DNA of 64,000 nucleotides, taken from the NCBI GenBank assembly GCA_020747065.1, contig JAGMVK010000018.1, positions 930,001 to 994,000 of the forward strand. Direction: 5' to 3'. Shown piece after piece: positions 33,385 to 44,611 of the stretch. Under the pieces are notes generated by a model that did no database searches, was not told where the DNA came from, and saw only the letters and a program-made list of their open reading frames with translations. How positions within the stretch are numbered: the first letter of the stretch is position 1; each line of letters starts with the position of its first letter. Source of the stretch: Cadophora sp. MPI-SDFR-AT-0126 (taxonomy: Eukaryota; Ascomycota; Leotiomycetes; Helotiales; Ploettnerulaceae). The translations under genes and the position numbers were made by a program.

Positions 33385-34239
33385 TTGGAAGGATTCGCAG
33401 TGCCTTGCAGGATCGAAGTGGAATTGATTGACCTGATCTGATCTGAGTTGGGTTGGATGGATTGTGCAATGCACTTTCTGATGCTGGGTGTTCACATCGT
33501 TGCGGTCGCTGAGGCTTGCCAGTCCAAGACTCTGTGTTGGGCCGAAGTGGGATGAAGCTCAGCTCTTCCCCGCGACAATCGGTGGTTTGCGGGTGGGTTT
33601 GGTAATTGGCTTTATTCACACTTGGTAATGACTGAATTGGCGGCTCCCTTCCTTTCTTACTCGCTTCTAATAATAATAACAATAAAAACACTACACTTTC
33701 ACATGAACGAAGATTGCGCCCATTCTCACCAGCTGACCAGCTGACCGGAAGACACTCACCTCACACCAGTTGAAGCTTTCCGAAATTCCGTAAGATTATG
33801 TACGGGCACGGGTCTTTCTTCTGCCACCTTGGTTTTGCATGTGAATTTCCCGCCGCACCCAACTGCCAGCAGTGCGTGCCAGCCCTGGTGTGGTGTGGTG
33901 TGGGGCTTTAGTTTGTGGGGTCGTCGAATGCCCGCCCGCACGCCGATTCTTTGGCCCCCCGGCTTTAGAGGTCGTCATGTCTGGCCTGTCCGTGTCAACT
34001 TGCCGAGGCATGCAAGAGCCGAGTGAAGGTGCCAGCTGCTCTGTCAACAGCCTGCTCACCAACACTTTAAAGTTCTTTCTCTTTCTCAACTCTATCTTCA
34101 TCGTCCCGAATTTCTCCTGCCCTTCCTCTTCCTCTTCTTAAGTATCCTCAATACACGTTCCTTGAGATCCGGTACGAGAGATACTAGAGACAGATTGATT
34201 GCTTTGGACATAGAGCACTGAAACACAATTGATTTGACC
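33385..34239. other. Divergent promoter region of TDA10 and FOX2
   Basis: 855 bp; contains CCGAGG at 34003-34008 and pyrimidine-rich leader sequence before FOX2. No gene seen. Confidence 0.55.
34003..34008 (+). promoter_or_regulatory. CCGAGG, candidate FarA/FarB site of FOX2
   Basis: Same core as at 28739, here 232 bp upstream of the FOX2 start codon, a typical position for such sites in beta-oxidation promoters. Confidence 0.45.
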
Positions 34240-37200
34240 ATGTCGGAATTACGATATGATGGCCAGGTGGTGGTGGTTACTGGCGCTGGAGGAGGACTTG
34301 GTAGGTCGCAGACAACTATTGAGAAGATTGGCTACTAATTCTTGATGTTCAGGAAAGGCATATGCTTTGTTCTTCGGCTCGAGAGGTGCTTCAGTCGTTG
34401 TAAACGATCTTGGAGGATCATTTAAGGGCGAGGGCAACTCGACAAAGGTACGTCCCCGCACACATTCAAGCTAAAGCGGGACAACACTGACAGATATCCG
34501 CACAGGCAGCAGATGTCGTCGTCGACGAGATCAAGGCCGCAGGCGGCAAAGCAGTGGCCAACTACGACAGTGTAGAGAACGGTGACAAGATCATTGAGAC
34601 CGCTATCCAGAATTATGGCCGCATCGACATACTGATCAACAACGCCGGTATTCTCCGCGACATCAGCTTCAAGAACATAACGGACAAGGACTGGGATCTG
34701 ATCATCGCCGTCCATGTGAGGGGTTCATACAAGTGCGCTCGCGCAGCGTGGCCATACTTCCGGAAACAGAAGTATGGTAGAGTGATCAATACGGCATCTG
34801 CGGCTGGTCTCTTTGGAAGCTTCGGACAGACAAATTACTCGGCTGCTAAGCTGGCTATGGTGGGCTTCACAGAGACGCTGGCAAAGGAGGGTGCGAAATA
34901 CAACATTCACGCCAATGTCATCGCCCCAATTGGTGAGTTCCCCGCAGAACATTGGATTTTCACATGCTAATTCTAGAAACGCAGCTGCCAGCCGGATGAC
35001 CCAAACCGTTATGCCACCTGATGTCCTCGAAAACCTCAAGCCAGACTGGGTTGTTCCTCTCGTGGCTGTTTTGGTACACAAGGATTCCGAGGAGAATGGT
35101 TCCATCTTCGAGGCTGGTGGTGGCCACATCGCCAAGCTCCGATGGGAGCGTTCCAGCGGTCTGCTCTTGAAGGCTGACGATTCTTATACCCCTGGTGCTA
35201 TCTTGAAAAAATGGGATCAGGTCGGTGATTTCAGCAAGGGTGCTGAGTATCCAACTGGCGTTGCGGATTTTATGGGTCTGCTCGAGAAGTCCATGAAGAT
35301 GAAGCCCAATGATAAGGGCGAGACTCTTGATTTTAAGGGGAAGGTTGCTTTGGTTACTGGTGGTGGCGCTGGGTAAGTAACAACACTGGTACTCTACAGT
35401 TTTCTCGTTAACTCTTGCTAGTATTGGCCGCTGCTACTGTCTGGCATTCGCTAAGTACGGTGCTTCTGTCGTTGTCAACGACCTGATGAACCCAGACGAT
35501 GTCGTCCAGGAAATCCAAAAACTTGGTGGCAAGGCAGTTGGTGTCAAGGCATCGGCTGAAGATGGTGAGGCAGTTGTAAAAGCAGCAATTGATGCTTTCG
35601 GCCGCATTGATATCATCGTCAACAATGCAGGTATTCTCCGCGACAAGGCCTTTACCAACATGGACGATAAGATGTGGGATCAAGTTATTTCAGTACATCT
35701 TAGAGGCACGTACAAAGTCACCAAGGCCGCTTGGCCATACATGCTTAAGCAGAAGTATGGTCGTATCGTAAACACTACTTCAACAAGTGGCATCTACGGT
35801 AACTTTGGACAAGCCAACTATGCTGCAGCCGTAAGTCTTACCTTATGACACCTCCTGATTTCGCTAACATAGGTAGAAATGCGGTATTCTCGGTTTCTCT
35901 CGCGCTCTTGCTCGCGAAGGCGCCAAGTACAACATTTTGGTGAACACCATTGCACCAAACGCCGGTACTGCCATGACCAGAACCATCCTTCCAGAAGAGA
36001 TGGTTCAAGCTTTCAAGCCAGACTACATAGCGCCTCTTGTCGTAGCACTTTGCTCTGACAAGGTTCCCAAGCCAGGAACTGGCGCCCTCTACGAAGTCGG
36101 TAGCGGATGGGTGGGACAAACCCGCTGGCAACGAACTGGTGGACACGGATTCCCTGTCGACCAGAAGTTGACACCCGAAGCTGTGCTCAAGGAATGGAAG
36201 CGTATCACCGACTTCGAAGATGGACGAGCAGACCACCCAGAGTCCAGCCAAGACGGACTGAAGAGCATCATGGCGAACATGCAGAATAAGAAGGGTGGTG
36301 CGAGTAAGGTATGAGCCAAATTCTCTAAAATTCACTCCTTTCCCGGCATGAAACCTGGCGCTGTTTCTATATCTGTAGTTGTACTCCATGTCTAGTGAAA
36401 AGATGTTAACTTTTATTCGTACAATAGAAGACTGAAGGCTCGCAAGTGAACGAGGAGATTCTTGCGAATATCGAAAAGGCGAAGAAGGCAGAAAATTCGG
36501 GCACTGAATTCAAATACGACGAGAGAGATGTAATGCTCTACAACTTGGGTGTTGGAGCAAAGAAGACTGATTTGTCTTACGTCTTGTACGGCGTCCATTA
36601 TCCTGCTCGTGGCTGGCCTATGCTAACGATTGTTTGATCACAGTGAGGGAGACGAGAATTTCCAAGCCCTCCCAACATTCGGTGTCATCCCCTTCTTCAA
36701 CGCCGAAACGCCCTACCAAATTTCGGATATCGTGCCCAACTTCAGCCCCATGATGCTCTTGCACGGCGAGCAATACCTTGAGATCCTCTCCTACCCCATC
36801 CCCACCTCTGGTACACTGATCTCCAAGCCCCGCCTCCTCGAAGTAGTCGACAAAGGCAATGCGGCGATCGTGAAGTCCGGCGTAACAACCATCAATAAAG
36901 AAACTGGCAAGCCCCTCTTCTACAACGAAAGCACCGTCTTCATCCGCGGCTCCGGCGGCTTTGGTGGCATCAAGAAACCCCAAGACAGAGGCGCCTCCAC
37001 AGCAGCCAACAAGCCGCCTTCCCGCGCACCAGACGTCGTTGCCGAGGAGAAAACCACGGAGGAACAAGCTGTACTGTATCGTCTCAGTGGCGACTATAAC
37101 CCGCTACACGTCGACCCTGCATTCGCAAAAGTTGGCGGCTTTGATGTCCCCATCCTGCACGGTCTCTGCTTCTTTGGTATCGCGGCCAAGGCTGTGTATC

Positions 37201-37391
37201 AGAAGTATGGTGCCTTCAAGAATATTAAGGTTAGATTCGCGGGAACTGTGCTGCCTGGCCAGACGATTGTAACAGAGATGTGGAAGGAGGGTGGGAAGGT
37301 GATCTTCCAGAGTAAGGTTAAGGAGACGGGCAAGTTGGCGATTAGTGGTGGTGCGGTGGAGCTGTTAGGGGATGGGAAGTCGAAGTTGTAA
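34240..37391 (+). CDS. FOX2: Peroxisomal multifunctional beta-oxidation protein (hydratase-dehydrogenase)
   Basis: Carries 2-enoyl-CoA hydratase 2 and (3R)-hydroxyacyl-CoA dehydrogenase, steps two and three of peroxisomal beta-oxidation. Exons 34240-34300, 34353-34447, 34506-34932, 34985-35372, 35422-35830, 35877-36308, 36428-36585, 36644-37391; all in frame, 905 residues. Domains: SDR 1 (TGAGGGLG at 14-21, NNAG, active-site YSAAK); SDR 2 (TGGGAGIG near 320, NNAG, YAAAK assembled across an intron); MaoC-type hydratase 2 with GDYNPLHVD near residue 805 and ILHG. The C-terminus is SKL, a perfect PTS1. In the eight-exon model the 36586 donor GTACGG yields the expected YVFEGDENF. FOX2 works downstream of the acyl-CoA synthetase encoded 6 kb away. 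Confidence 0.96.
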
Positions 37392-37846
37392 ATCGGGGTT
37401 TTAGGAGAGAAATTGTACTTTAGAATGGGAACTTTGGATTAGCAAAATTTGGAGTGCATGACCTTGAATTTCCAACAAGCTCCAGCGTTGCTACTGTGCC
37501 TTCTAGCGATTCGCTTTGGTTGGCTTTCCAAAAGTGGCTGGTGAGCATGAAAGTTTGACAATCAAGAGTCTCGTTTAATTTAGTTGGACCCCCTTTTGCG
37601 CTCGTCACGCATACCGTGACTTCAAGCAAAGCCAATACCCACCGCTGGAAAGTGACTCGATCAACGGTATTTTATGAACTTCCTGTACTGCTGGCAATCA
37701 AACAAAGAGCATCTTCACAACGGCAACCCAAGCTTCTGGACAGCAAACCTTTCTGTCACATCGGAAGTGGATCGAGCTTGTGAGCAGATAGCTGTGAAAT
37801 GATATTCGTTTGCCAATGTATAATGCTCATCCAACACCTTGAGTCT
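37392..37846. other. 3' ends of convergent genes
   Basis: 455 bp between FOX2 and the small secreted protein. Nothing else seen. Confidence 0.5.
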
Positions 37847-38922
37847 CTATTGCATCCCAGGGTAGATAGTATAGACCTCTGTCACCGTCGTAGACTATGT
37901 TGAGCACCCATATCAGTAAAAGTACATTTCCATCAATCTCAAACTCATATGTTTCCCCTCTCTCTTCATCTCAAGCAACCAACGACCAAGCAAATCCACT
38001 ACGCCAAACATTTAAGAGCACCGGAAGTTCTAGGGAGAATAGAAAGACTCACCACAGTAAACTCATAAAACGTACTCGTCTCCGTAGCAGAGATCAGGAT
38101 CGAGGGATCAGCACTCGTTATGATACATGAACAGCCGGGATCCAGACGCCCGTAGAAATACCATGGTTCGAGATATTCTGGAACGGTGAAGCTGCGTTTC
38201 TTGAGGCCGTTTGCTGGAGCTGAGAGGGTAGTGGCAGGTGAAGTGGTTATGAGGGCTGCCGGTTGTGTTGTTGGAGAAAGGGCGGTGGTTTTGGCGGGGA
38301 TACTGGAGAAAAGAGAGATTAGTCCGTATTCTGGATTTATGTTGCATTTGGAGAGGATCAGAAGACGGAAATTGGAACGGGGTGTACGTACGATGGCTTG
38401 GTTGTCACGGGTGATGCGTAGACCAGACTTATCACCACTGATGTTGATGTCGTGGTTGGGCTTGTTACTTTCACGATTGAGAGGTCGGTTATTAGAGGGC
38501 GGAGGAATTCGGAGCAGAATGATGTTGCGTCGAATTTGATCTGGTCGGGTCTGTGATTTGACAGATGGTGTTAGCTGCTTTACCTTGTGGCACGGCGATG
38601 GAAGGCATGAGAGGCACGAGAGGAGCATACGGATTTCTCATGCTGCTTGCTACAGCGAAATATTCGTAGGAGTTACATGCTGTATAGGTTCAGTCTCTGT
38701 TCCATGTTCACTTGATTTGTGATCCAGAAGAAGGCCTTGAACAATTGACGTACCAGCAGACGTCACCCATGGCCCCGGTGTGCAATATGAGCATCCTTCA
38801 CCGACTGCCGTTCTCTTCTCAACATCATTATGGATGACTGGAATGGCTGACGCAAGACCAGCGAACACAAACAAAACAAGGGAGAACATCATCTTCAAGA
38901 AAAGAGATGATACTATTGTCAA
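37847..38922 (-). CDS. Small secreted protein, uncharacterised
   Basis: Not recognised. Proposed exons on the minus strand: 38922-38754, about 38679-38594, about 38540-38392, 38302-38053, 37894-37847 (233 residues). The N-terminus is a signal peptide (MMFSLVLFVFAGLASA) followed by a Kex2-like KR and a Cys pair. Later parts are Thr/Val-rich (VTSPTTTSTSVV), then a cysteine-bearing block with LEPWYFYGRLDPGCSC and an end STTVTEVYTIYPGMQ. Donors GTACGT, GTACGT and GTGAGT and the phase-0 last join support exons 1, 3, 4 and 5. The join between exons 2 and 3 is weak: the best-looking donor (38583) does not keep frame, while GTGCCA at 38593 does. Thr-rich linker plus Cys suggests a wall-associated or extracellular protein. 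Start may be 38922, 38892 or 38889. Confidence 0.55.
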
Positions 38923-39595
38923 GAAAAGCGTAGATAAGATTCAAATCAGATCAAAATATTATCGCACCAAAAGAGGAAAGAAGAGAGAAGTACCTTCGTG
39001 AAACGCGGGGAAGGGAAATACGTCTTCCACACACCTACCTATATCGTATCCAGAAAATTGCTGGATGAAGGTATGGCTAAGCTACCCCAAGAAAAGCTTT
39101 TGGCACAACCTTATCCGGTGCTTAGAGTAGAATTCCTCTTGTGATCAATATTGTGGGGCCGTATTGGGGAAATGGTAATATATGGGTGTTCTGATTGATT
39201 GGGGTTTTTGATCGAGTGCTCGGTAGTTGGATGCCGAAGCGAGAGAGTAGGGGGAAGGGGGATCATCCGGAGGGTTACTTGCGGGAAAACTGGTATTGAA
39301 TGGGAATAGCAGATAATTTGTTCTTCGGAAAGTGTATCTTACGTGAGATATAGTAATTCAAGCATCTTTCGGAGGGGTAACAGCACTCAAAAGGTCCAAG
39401 GCACGCGTAAAGCGTCACGTTTTGAGGTTGGGTTCCTGATTTGTCTTAGCTCGAAGGAGCTGAACAACATATCTCCATCTCACTCACTGTGATGTCCTCA
39501 TTTCAACTCCCAACTTGTTTCTTGTTTAAATCGGTAGCCAACTGGGTAGAAGAGGACGGCGATGAGTCTACGAAGACTATACCGGGCATCTGAAG
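38923..39595. other. Divergent promoter region
   Basis: 670 bp between the secreted-protein gene (minus) and the kinase gene (plus). No gene seen. Confidence 0.5.
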
Positions 39596-41623
39596 ATGGC
39601 CAGCTCACTCGGAAGTGGGGTTAATGTCACCCCGCTTCAGCAGCAAAGCGTGGATGAGATCGTGCGTTCGGGGGATGAAGGACATGGGCCAGGTGTTGCG
39701 TTGCTCAGTGCTGCACCACACTTGGACGCTGTCGATGGGAATCATATCATTGCTCTGGATGAAATGGACAGATACCAACAGCATTCTCCATCATTCACCA
39801 ACCAAGATTCATACAAGGCGGATTTGTCGCTCAGCGGCGATGTAAAGAGATCCGAATCTGTGGTTCTCAATACCGTCTTCCAGTCGTCCAATAGGCTCAT
39901 TCCAATTGAGCATGTCCTGGCGAATGATTACGACTTTCCAGAACAATTGGGGAGTCTTTCAATCGAAGAGAAAGAAATTCTGGAAGCAGGCTCTGGAGAA
40001 GGCTCCTGGGGCGTATTTCGATGTGAACACCCGAGCTGTTGGGACGTCAGAGACAAGTTCCGCTTCAACGTGTTCACAGATCTCGCACATCACTACAAAC
40101 GCTCACATCCAGCGAATATAGAAGCTGAGATGATCCCCTGCAGCTACGACTCATGTAAGAGATCAGATGACCCTTTCACCAGGAAAGACGCCTACCGAGA
40201 CCACCTTCGAGAGTATCATTTAGAAGATATGCTAAAGAGGCATAAGAAGAAAAATCGGGAGCAGGAATGGTGGGCGAGTCGAATTGTTTCGCCCGTGTGG
40301 TGGCGATGCGTCCGATGCTTGGGTCCAAGTATCCTTGTGAAGAGAGATGGCTGGACATGTAGAACATGCAGTCAGCAGTGTGAGCCCGAGCGAATCTACA
40401 TTCGGAAGTCCATTGCGACCAATACGTCAATGAAGGGTGGAGGCTTCTCTGAGGAGTTTGGAATAGTATCGCCTCGGCAGTATGCTGATGGAAGTACCAA
40501 ATGGGTTGCCTCTGCCACTACACGCTCAGAGGATGCTGCATCCTCTTCTTCTACAGTGAAGCAGAAAAATACCGTGGAAGCAGATCTTCAGGACTCTTCA
40601 ACAAGCCAGACGACCAAAAGTGATCCTGGATATTCAGAGCCTTCCAAGGCCGTTGCACAACCACCGAGCACGTCTGGTTTCGGTCATTTCGAGTATACGA
40701 GCCACAAAGTCGTTCCGTTTACGACGGTCAAACAACTCGGCCATGGGTCTCTCGGAAGCGTTGACGCGGTTCGTCACAGTGACGATCTAGACGGTGTAAT
40801 TCTCGCCCGTAAGGTAATCCGACTACCTAACATGGCTCGAAAACGACTTCTGCCTCTTATTCAACAAGAAGTGTCTGTCTTACGAGAACTCAGACATAAG
40901 CATATTATCCAAGTCATCAGTACATACGAGACTACATCCGCACCACGACAATTCGGAATATTACTGTCGCCTGCCGGAGATGAGGACTTGAGCCACTACC
41001 TTGAGCGTGTTTGTGAGGATGACTTCCCCGACGAAGACTTGCAGCGGCTGGAGAAGTGGCAGTATTGTTTAGCATCGGCTGTGGCATACATTCATTCCCG
41101 TAATGTCCGACACAAGGACATTAAACCAAGCAATGCCATTTGTAAAGGTGGTGACATCTTCTTAACCGATTTCGGCTCAGCTCATCAGTTCAGTGCCGGC
41201 CTGACCAGTTCAACTGAAGGGTACGCCGCGGGCATCACCAAAATGTACAGCGCACCGGAAGTCATATCTCTCGATCGAAGAGGCAGGCCAGCAGATATTT
41301 ACTCCTTGGGTTGTGTATTTGCGGAGATGGCGACAGTCATTGGCCGTCGAGCAATCGAGGACTTCCACGAGTTTCGGAGCGAACCTGTTGTAGATGAGCC
41401 TGACCGATTGACGCTTTGCTACTATGCCACAGCTCACAAACTGGGTGATTGGTTTGAGTCTGATGCAGATCCTTGGTCGTATACCCTGATCTCAAAGATG
41501 TTAGCTGAGGATCAAGCTTCACGGCCATCGGCTGAGAAAGTCCTCTCGATACTGGTCGAGTGCTCCAGATATTCAGACTGTTCGTGCAGATTTGTATCAG
41601 ATCGAGATTTCAGTCACCGTTGA
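39596..41623 (+). CDS. Protein kinase with N-terminal Cys/His zinc-finger-like region
   Basis: Single exon, 675 residues. Residues about 140-265 carry repeated Cys/His pairs: CEHPSCWDVRDKF...HHYKRSH, CSYDSCKRSDDPF...HLREYH, then WWRCVRCLG...CRTC, resembling C2H2-type fingers plus a zinc ribbon. A serine-rich linker follows. The kinase domain starts near 374: glycine loop LGHGSLGSV, lysine in ILARKVI, catalytic loop HKDIKPSN (near 506; HKD in place of HRD), DFG in LTDFGSA, and YSAPEV with ADIYSLGCVFAEM. These are complete, so the kinase is probably active. I know similar finger-kinase proteins as anonymous, multi-copy families in Pezizomycotina. Substrate unknown. Confidence 0.8.
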   Translation: MASSLGSGVNVTPLQQQSVDEIVRSGDEGHGPGVALLSAAPHLDAVDGNHIIALDEMDRYQQHSPSFTNQDSYKADLSLSGDVKRSESVVLNTVFQSSNRLIPIEHVLANDYDFPEQLGSLSIEEKEILEAGSGEGSWGVFRCEHPSCWDVRDKFRFNVFTDLAHHYKRSHPANIEAEMIPCSYDSCKRSDDPFTRKDAYRDHLREYHLEDMLKRHKKKNREQEWWASRIVSPVWWRCVRCLGPSILVKRDGWTCRTCSQQCEPERIYIRKSIATNTSMKGGGFSEEFGIVSPRQYADGSTKWVASATTRSEDAASSSSTVKQKNTVEADLQDSSTSQTTKSDPGYSEPSKAVAQPPSTSGFGHFEYTSHKVVPFTTVKQLGHGSLGSVDAVRHSDDLDGVILARKVIRLPNMARKRLLPLIQQEVSVLRELRHKHIIQVISTYETTSAPRQFGILLSPAGDEDLSHYLERVCEDDFPDEDLQRLEKWQYCLASAVAYIHSRNVRHKDIKPSNAICKGGDIFLTDFGSAHQFSAGLTSSTEGYAAGITKMYSAPEVISLDRRGRPADIYSLGCVFAEMATVIGRRAIEDFHEFRSEPVVDEPDRLTLCYYATAHKLGDWFESDADPWSYTLISKMLAEDQASRPSAEKVLSILVECSRYSDCSCRFVSDRDFSHR

Positions 41624-42008
41624 AGACTCGGGGCATGTGTGATCAATTTTTGATTTCGGAAGAGGACTCAGTGCTGATGCGGACATTTTAATCGTAGCTT
41701 GCGATCACAGCTCTCTGTCGATTGTTTGCCCTTACAGGAAAGTCAGAATGAATAATACCGAAATTGTCAGCAGCTTATGGAGGTTACGGATGAGCACCTA
41801 TGACTCATTCACTGTTGTTTGCCATATTCAATATCAATCAGGGCAGCCCACCCTCCGTTCAAGCAGGAGCGACCGGCGACCTAGATCTCCTGACCTTGCC
41901 TCCCATTTTTACCTCGTCTTCGCAACCCATTCCAGCAAATCCCAAATTGAAGATTCCATCCGGTACATCCCACGTCATATGAGAGCATTGGGACAGCGGC
42001 ATCAATCA
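41624..42008. other. Intergenic, no gene seen
   Basis: 385 bp. Only the kinase 3' end and unrelated short frames. Confidence 0.45.
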
Positions 42009-42420
42009 TGGACAGTAACACATATGTGGTTCCTCCTTTCGGAGGAAGCCAGACACACACAATTATTCTGCTCCATGGTCGCGACAGCATCGCATCAAAT
42101 TCGCAGAAGAATTTTTCGAGAGTCAAGCCTCAGATGGCCGCACACTACGTGAATTAGTCCCAACTGTGAAATGGGTCTTCCCTACATCAAAGCTACGACG
42201 ATCAGCTCGCTTCGATGTAGAGATGTCGCAGTGGTTTGACATGTGGTCTGTCGAGAACCCATCTGAGGGGATGGAAACTCAGCTCAATGGAATGCGAGAG
42301 AGCATTGGAGAGATCCTGAGTATCGTTCGCGATGAGGCGGAATTGGTCCCCTTGGAACGAATCTTCCTTGGAAGGAAAATATGCTTTATTGGGTGCTCGC
42401 GCTGTCGTTAGACAAGCGAA
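42009..42420 (+). pseudogene. Broken APT1-type carboxylesterase/phospholipase
   Basis: From ATG 42009 the frame reads MDSNTYVVPPFGG, then THTIILLHGRDS, the start of an acyl-protein-thioesterase-like hydrolase. Near 42085-42095 the coding frame shifts by one base and continues as KFAEEFFESQASDGRTLREL, VPTVKWVFPTSK, SQWFDMWSVENPSE, up to PLERIFLG near 42371. Intact relatives continue there into GGISQGCA, the nucleophile elbow with the catalytic Ser. Here that motif is missing and the sequence jumps to ATGCTTTATTGGGTGCTCGC, which looks like the family's following ALLGAR, out of phase. So one frameshift and one deletion that removes the active-site serine. No splice pair explains either. The C-terminal third (Asp, His) is not found downstream. 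Very likely a dead gene. Confidence 0.65.
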
Positions 42421-42762
42421 ATGATATCCTCATCGTAGATCTGACCAATCAGCGTCGCCTGGTTATAATCAGTGCTCCAATTGGGACCCTTACCTAGTGT
42501 CAGCACTACCACCAATCCAGGTGGCACAGTTTCAACCCAACTTTAATGGTCTCTGACAGCACCTCTCCTCTAGAATGTTTTTTGAACATCAACAGCCCTT
42601 TGCACATCAGAGACCACTACTTTACTCACAATTTGCTATCTCGAAAGACACCCTTGTGATCGCTAGACCTCTAGGTCCAAGCTTCGCCGTAGCGCTGGCA
42701 GACCTCATTTCAATCTAAAAGTCTATTCGTCATCTTGATCTTGTAGCTTGACCCAAGCAATC
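42421..42762. other. Intergenic, P450 promoter
   Basis: 340 bp; no coding remains of the broken esterase recognised. Confidence 0.45.
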
Positions 42763-44611
42763 ATGTCTGCTTCTGTTGCTTTCGATGTATTGCTGCAAGG
42801 TTATACACCATCAATCATTCTTGGTATCGCGGCTGTCCTGCTCGTCTGCTGGCAGCGACTCTCCGTGCAGTGTGATCCTCGAGAGCCGCCTCTCTTAAAA
42901 CCGAGTATTCCATATATCGGCCACATCATTGGACTTTTTCGATACAATGGCGAGTATTTCGAGAAGTTAAAGTATGTACTCTTTGTCTCGACATGGCCAA
43001 TATGCTTAAATATCACAGTGCCAAAAAGCCATTGCCCATTGCTACTCTGCCGATGATCAATGGCAAATTGTACATCATCACGCAGCCGGCTTTGATCCAA
43101 AGTGCTTATCGAAACAAAAACTTATCATTCGATCCATTTATGATTGATTTTGCGCAACGTATGCTTGACTTACCTGAGGTTCGCAACTTCTCTCTGGATT
43201 CTACCTTTCCCATTCTCCCTTTGTCTTCGGAATGGTATTCCGGGAGGACACTCAGGTGGAATGACTTACCATTTCTACAGCGTCACAGTCTGCCAAATCT
43301 ATGCTTACACACAAACAGGAGGTAATGGTCCCGGTCCGAGACATTCCCAGCTTTATTCCAGAAGTAGTAAAGGAGATCCATGGGTCTATGCTCGGAGAAC
43401 ACCTCTACAAGATGAACGCCGATGCGCTGAACAATGTAGCTGTCACTATCAATGGTTTATCAGCAACATTCAAGGCGGACAGTCTGTACCTTTGGATCCG
43501 AGAGACGTTGACTATGGCTACCTGCAATACCCTTCTCGGGTCGCATAATCCTTTGAAGGATGACTTGAGCTTGGTAGATGCTCTGTGGGAATTTGAGGCT
43601 GGAATCCTTCCACTTGTGCTCGGTATCATGCCGTCCATCGTTGCTCCAAGGGCCTACAAGGCAAGGGCAACCCTTCAAGCAGCACTCAAAAAGTACTACG
43701 GCAAGGAATATGATCTTGAACCAGATGTTGCGAAGCTGACAAAGGTAAGCCTAACCCAAACCTGACTTGCCATTTTCGCATACGAGAATAAACTTGCCAT
43801 TACCGTAAAGTTACAAACACTAACTTTTCGAGCGCAGGCCCGCGCGGCATTGTACAGACGTTACAATATATCATCGGCCGGCATCGGACAGATGGAGCTC
43901 GCTTTGCTGCATGTCTCAACGGCGAACGCAATTCCGACCCTGTTTTGGCTCATCGCATTCATTGCATCAGACCCTGCACTCGTGGCCAGTCTAAGAGAAG
44001 AAGTGCCCTCAGTGATCACTGTTTCGAAATCCAAGGACGGAAAACGCGAAGCTCGAGTCGACATCACGAAGCTCGATCCTGACTGTCCCCTCTTGGTATC
44101 CTGCTACCGCGAGGTCATCCGTCTTGTGAATTCACAGCTTGGGACTCGGCGTGTCATGGCAGATACCACAATCTCGGATGGAAAGTCAACCTACCTCCTT
44201 CGTAAAGGGTGGGATGTAAACATGCCATCCGGTGTATCCCATCTGTCTCCAGGTTCCTGGGGTCCGAATGCTTCCTCGTTCGATGCCAGACGATTCATGA
44301 AAATCGAAGGGAAGGGCGCCGCAAGCGAGAAGGAGAAGGAGGAAAAGAGAGCATATATCCCCTTTGGCGGAGGAAAGCATCTTTGTCCGGGTCGAAACTT
44401 TGCGTTCGCAGAAATCCTGGGCTTTGCTGCTGCGCTGGTGATGGGATTCGATGTGAAAAAGGATGATGGTGGATTGATTGAGGTGCCGGAGATTAGGAGG
44501 GCAAAGCTTGGCGAGGCAGTTTCGAAGCCTTTTGGAAATGGGCTTACGATGGGAGCTAGGATTACCAGAAGAGAGGGCTGGGAAGATGTTTCTTGGAATT
44601 TCACCACTTGA
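42763..44611 (+). CDS. Cytochrome P450 monooxygenase
   Basis: Heme-thiolate oxygenase, membrane-anchored in the ER. Exons 42763-42971, 43019-43158, 43281-43744, 43838-44611 keep frame and give 528 residues. The second intron (GTATGC at 43159, acceptor CTACAG at 43280) is my best choice; a GTTCGC donor at 43179 with acceptor 43288 also keeps frame. N-terminal anchor: SIILGIAAVLLVCWQ. I-helix region STANAIPTLFWLIA lacks the usual AGxDTT and resembles CYP7/CYP8-like fungal P450s. K-helix ExxR is EVIR; the PERF-like segment is FDARRF; heme loop FGGGKHLCPGR with Cys near 453. Substrate cannot be told. There is no cluster of biosynthetic genes beside it, only a broken esterase. Confidence 0.88.

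Noticed and set aside
37847..44611. Secondary-metabolite cluster around the P450
   Set aside because: No synthase, transporter or cluster regulator nearby; neighbours are a kinase, a secreted protein and a dead esterase.
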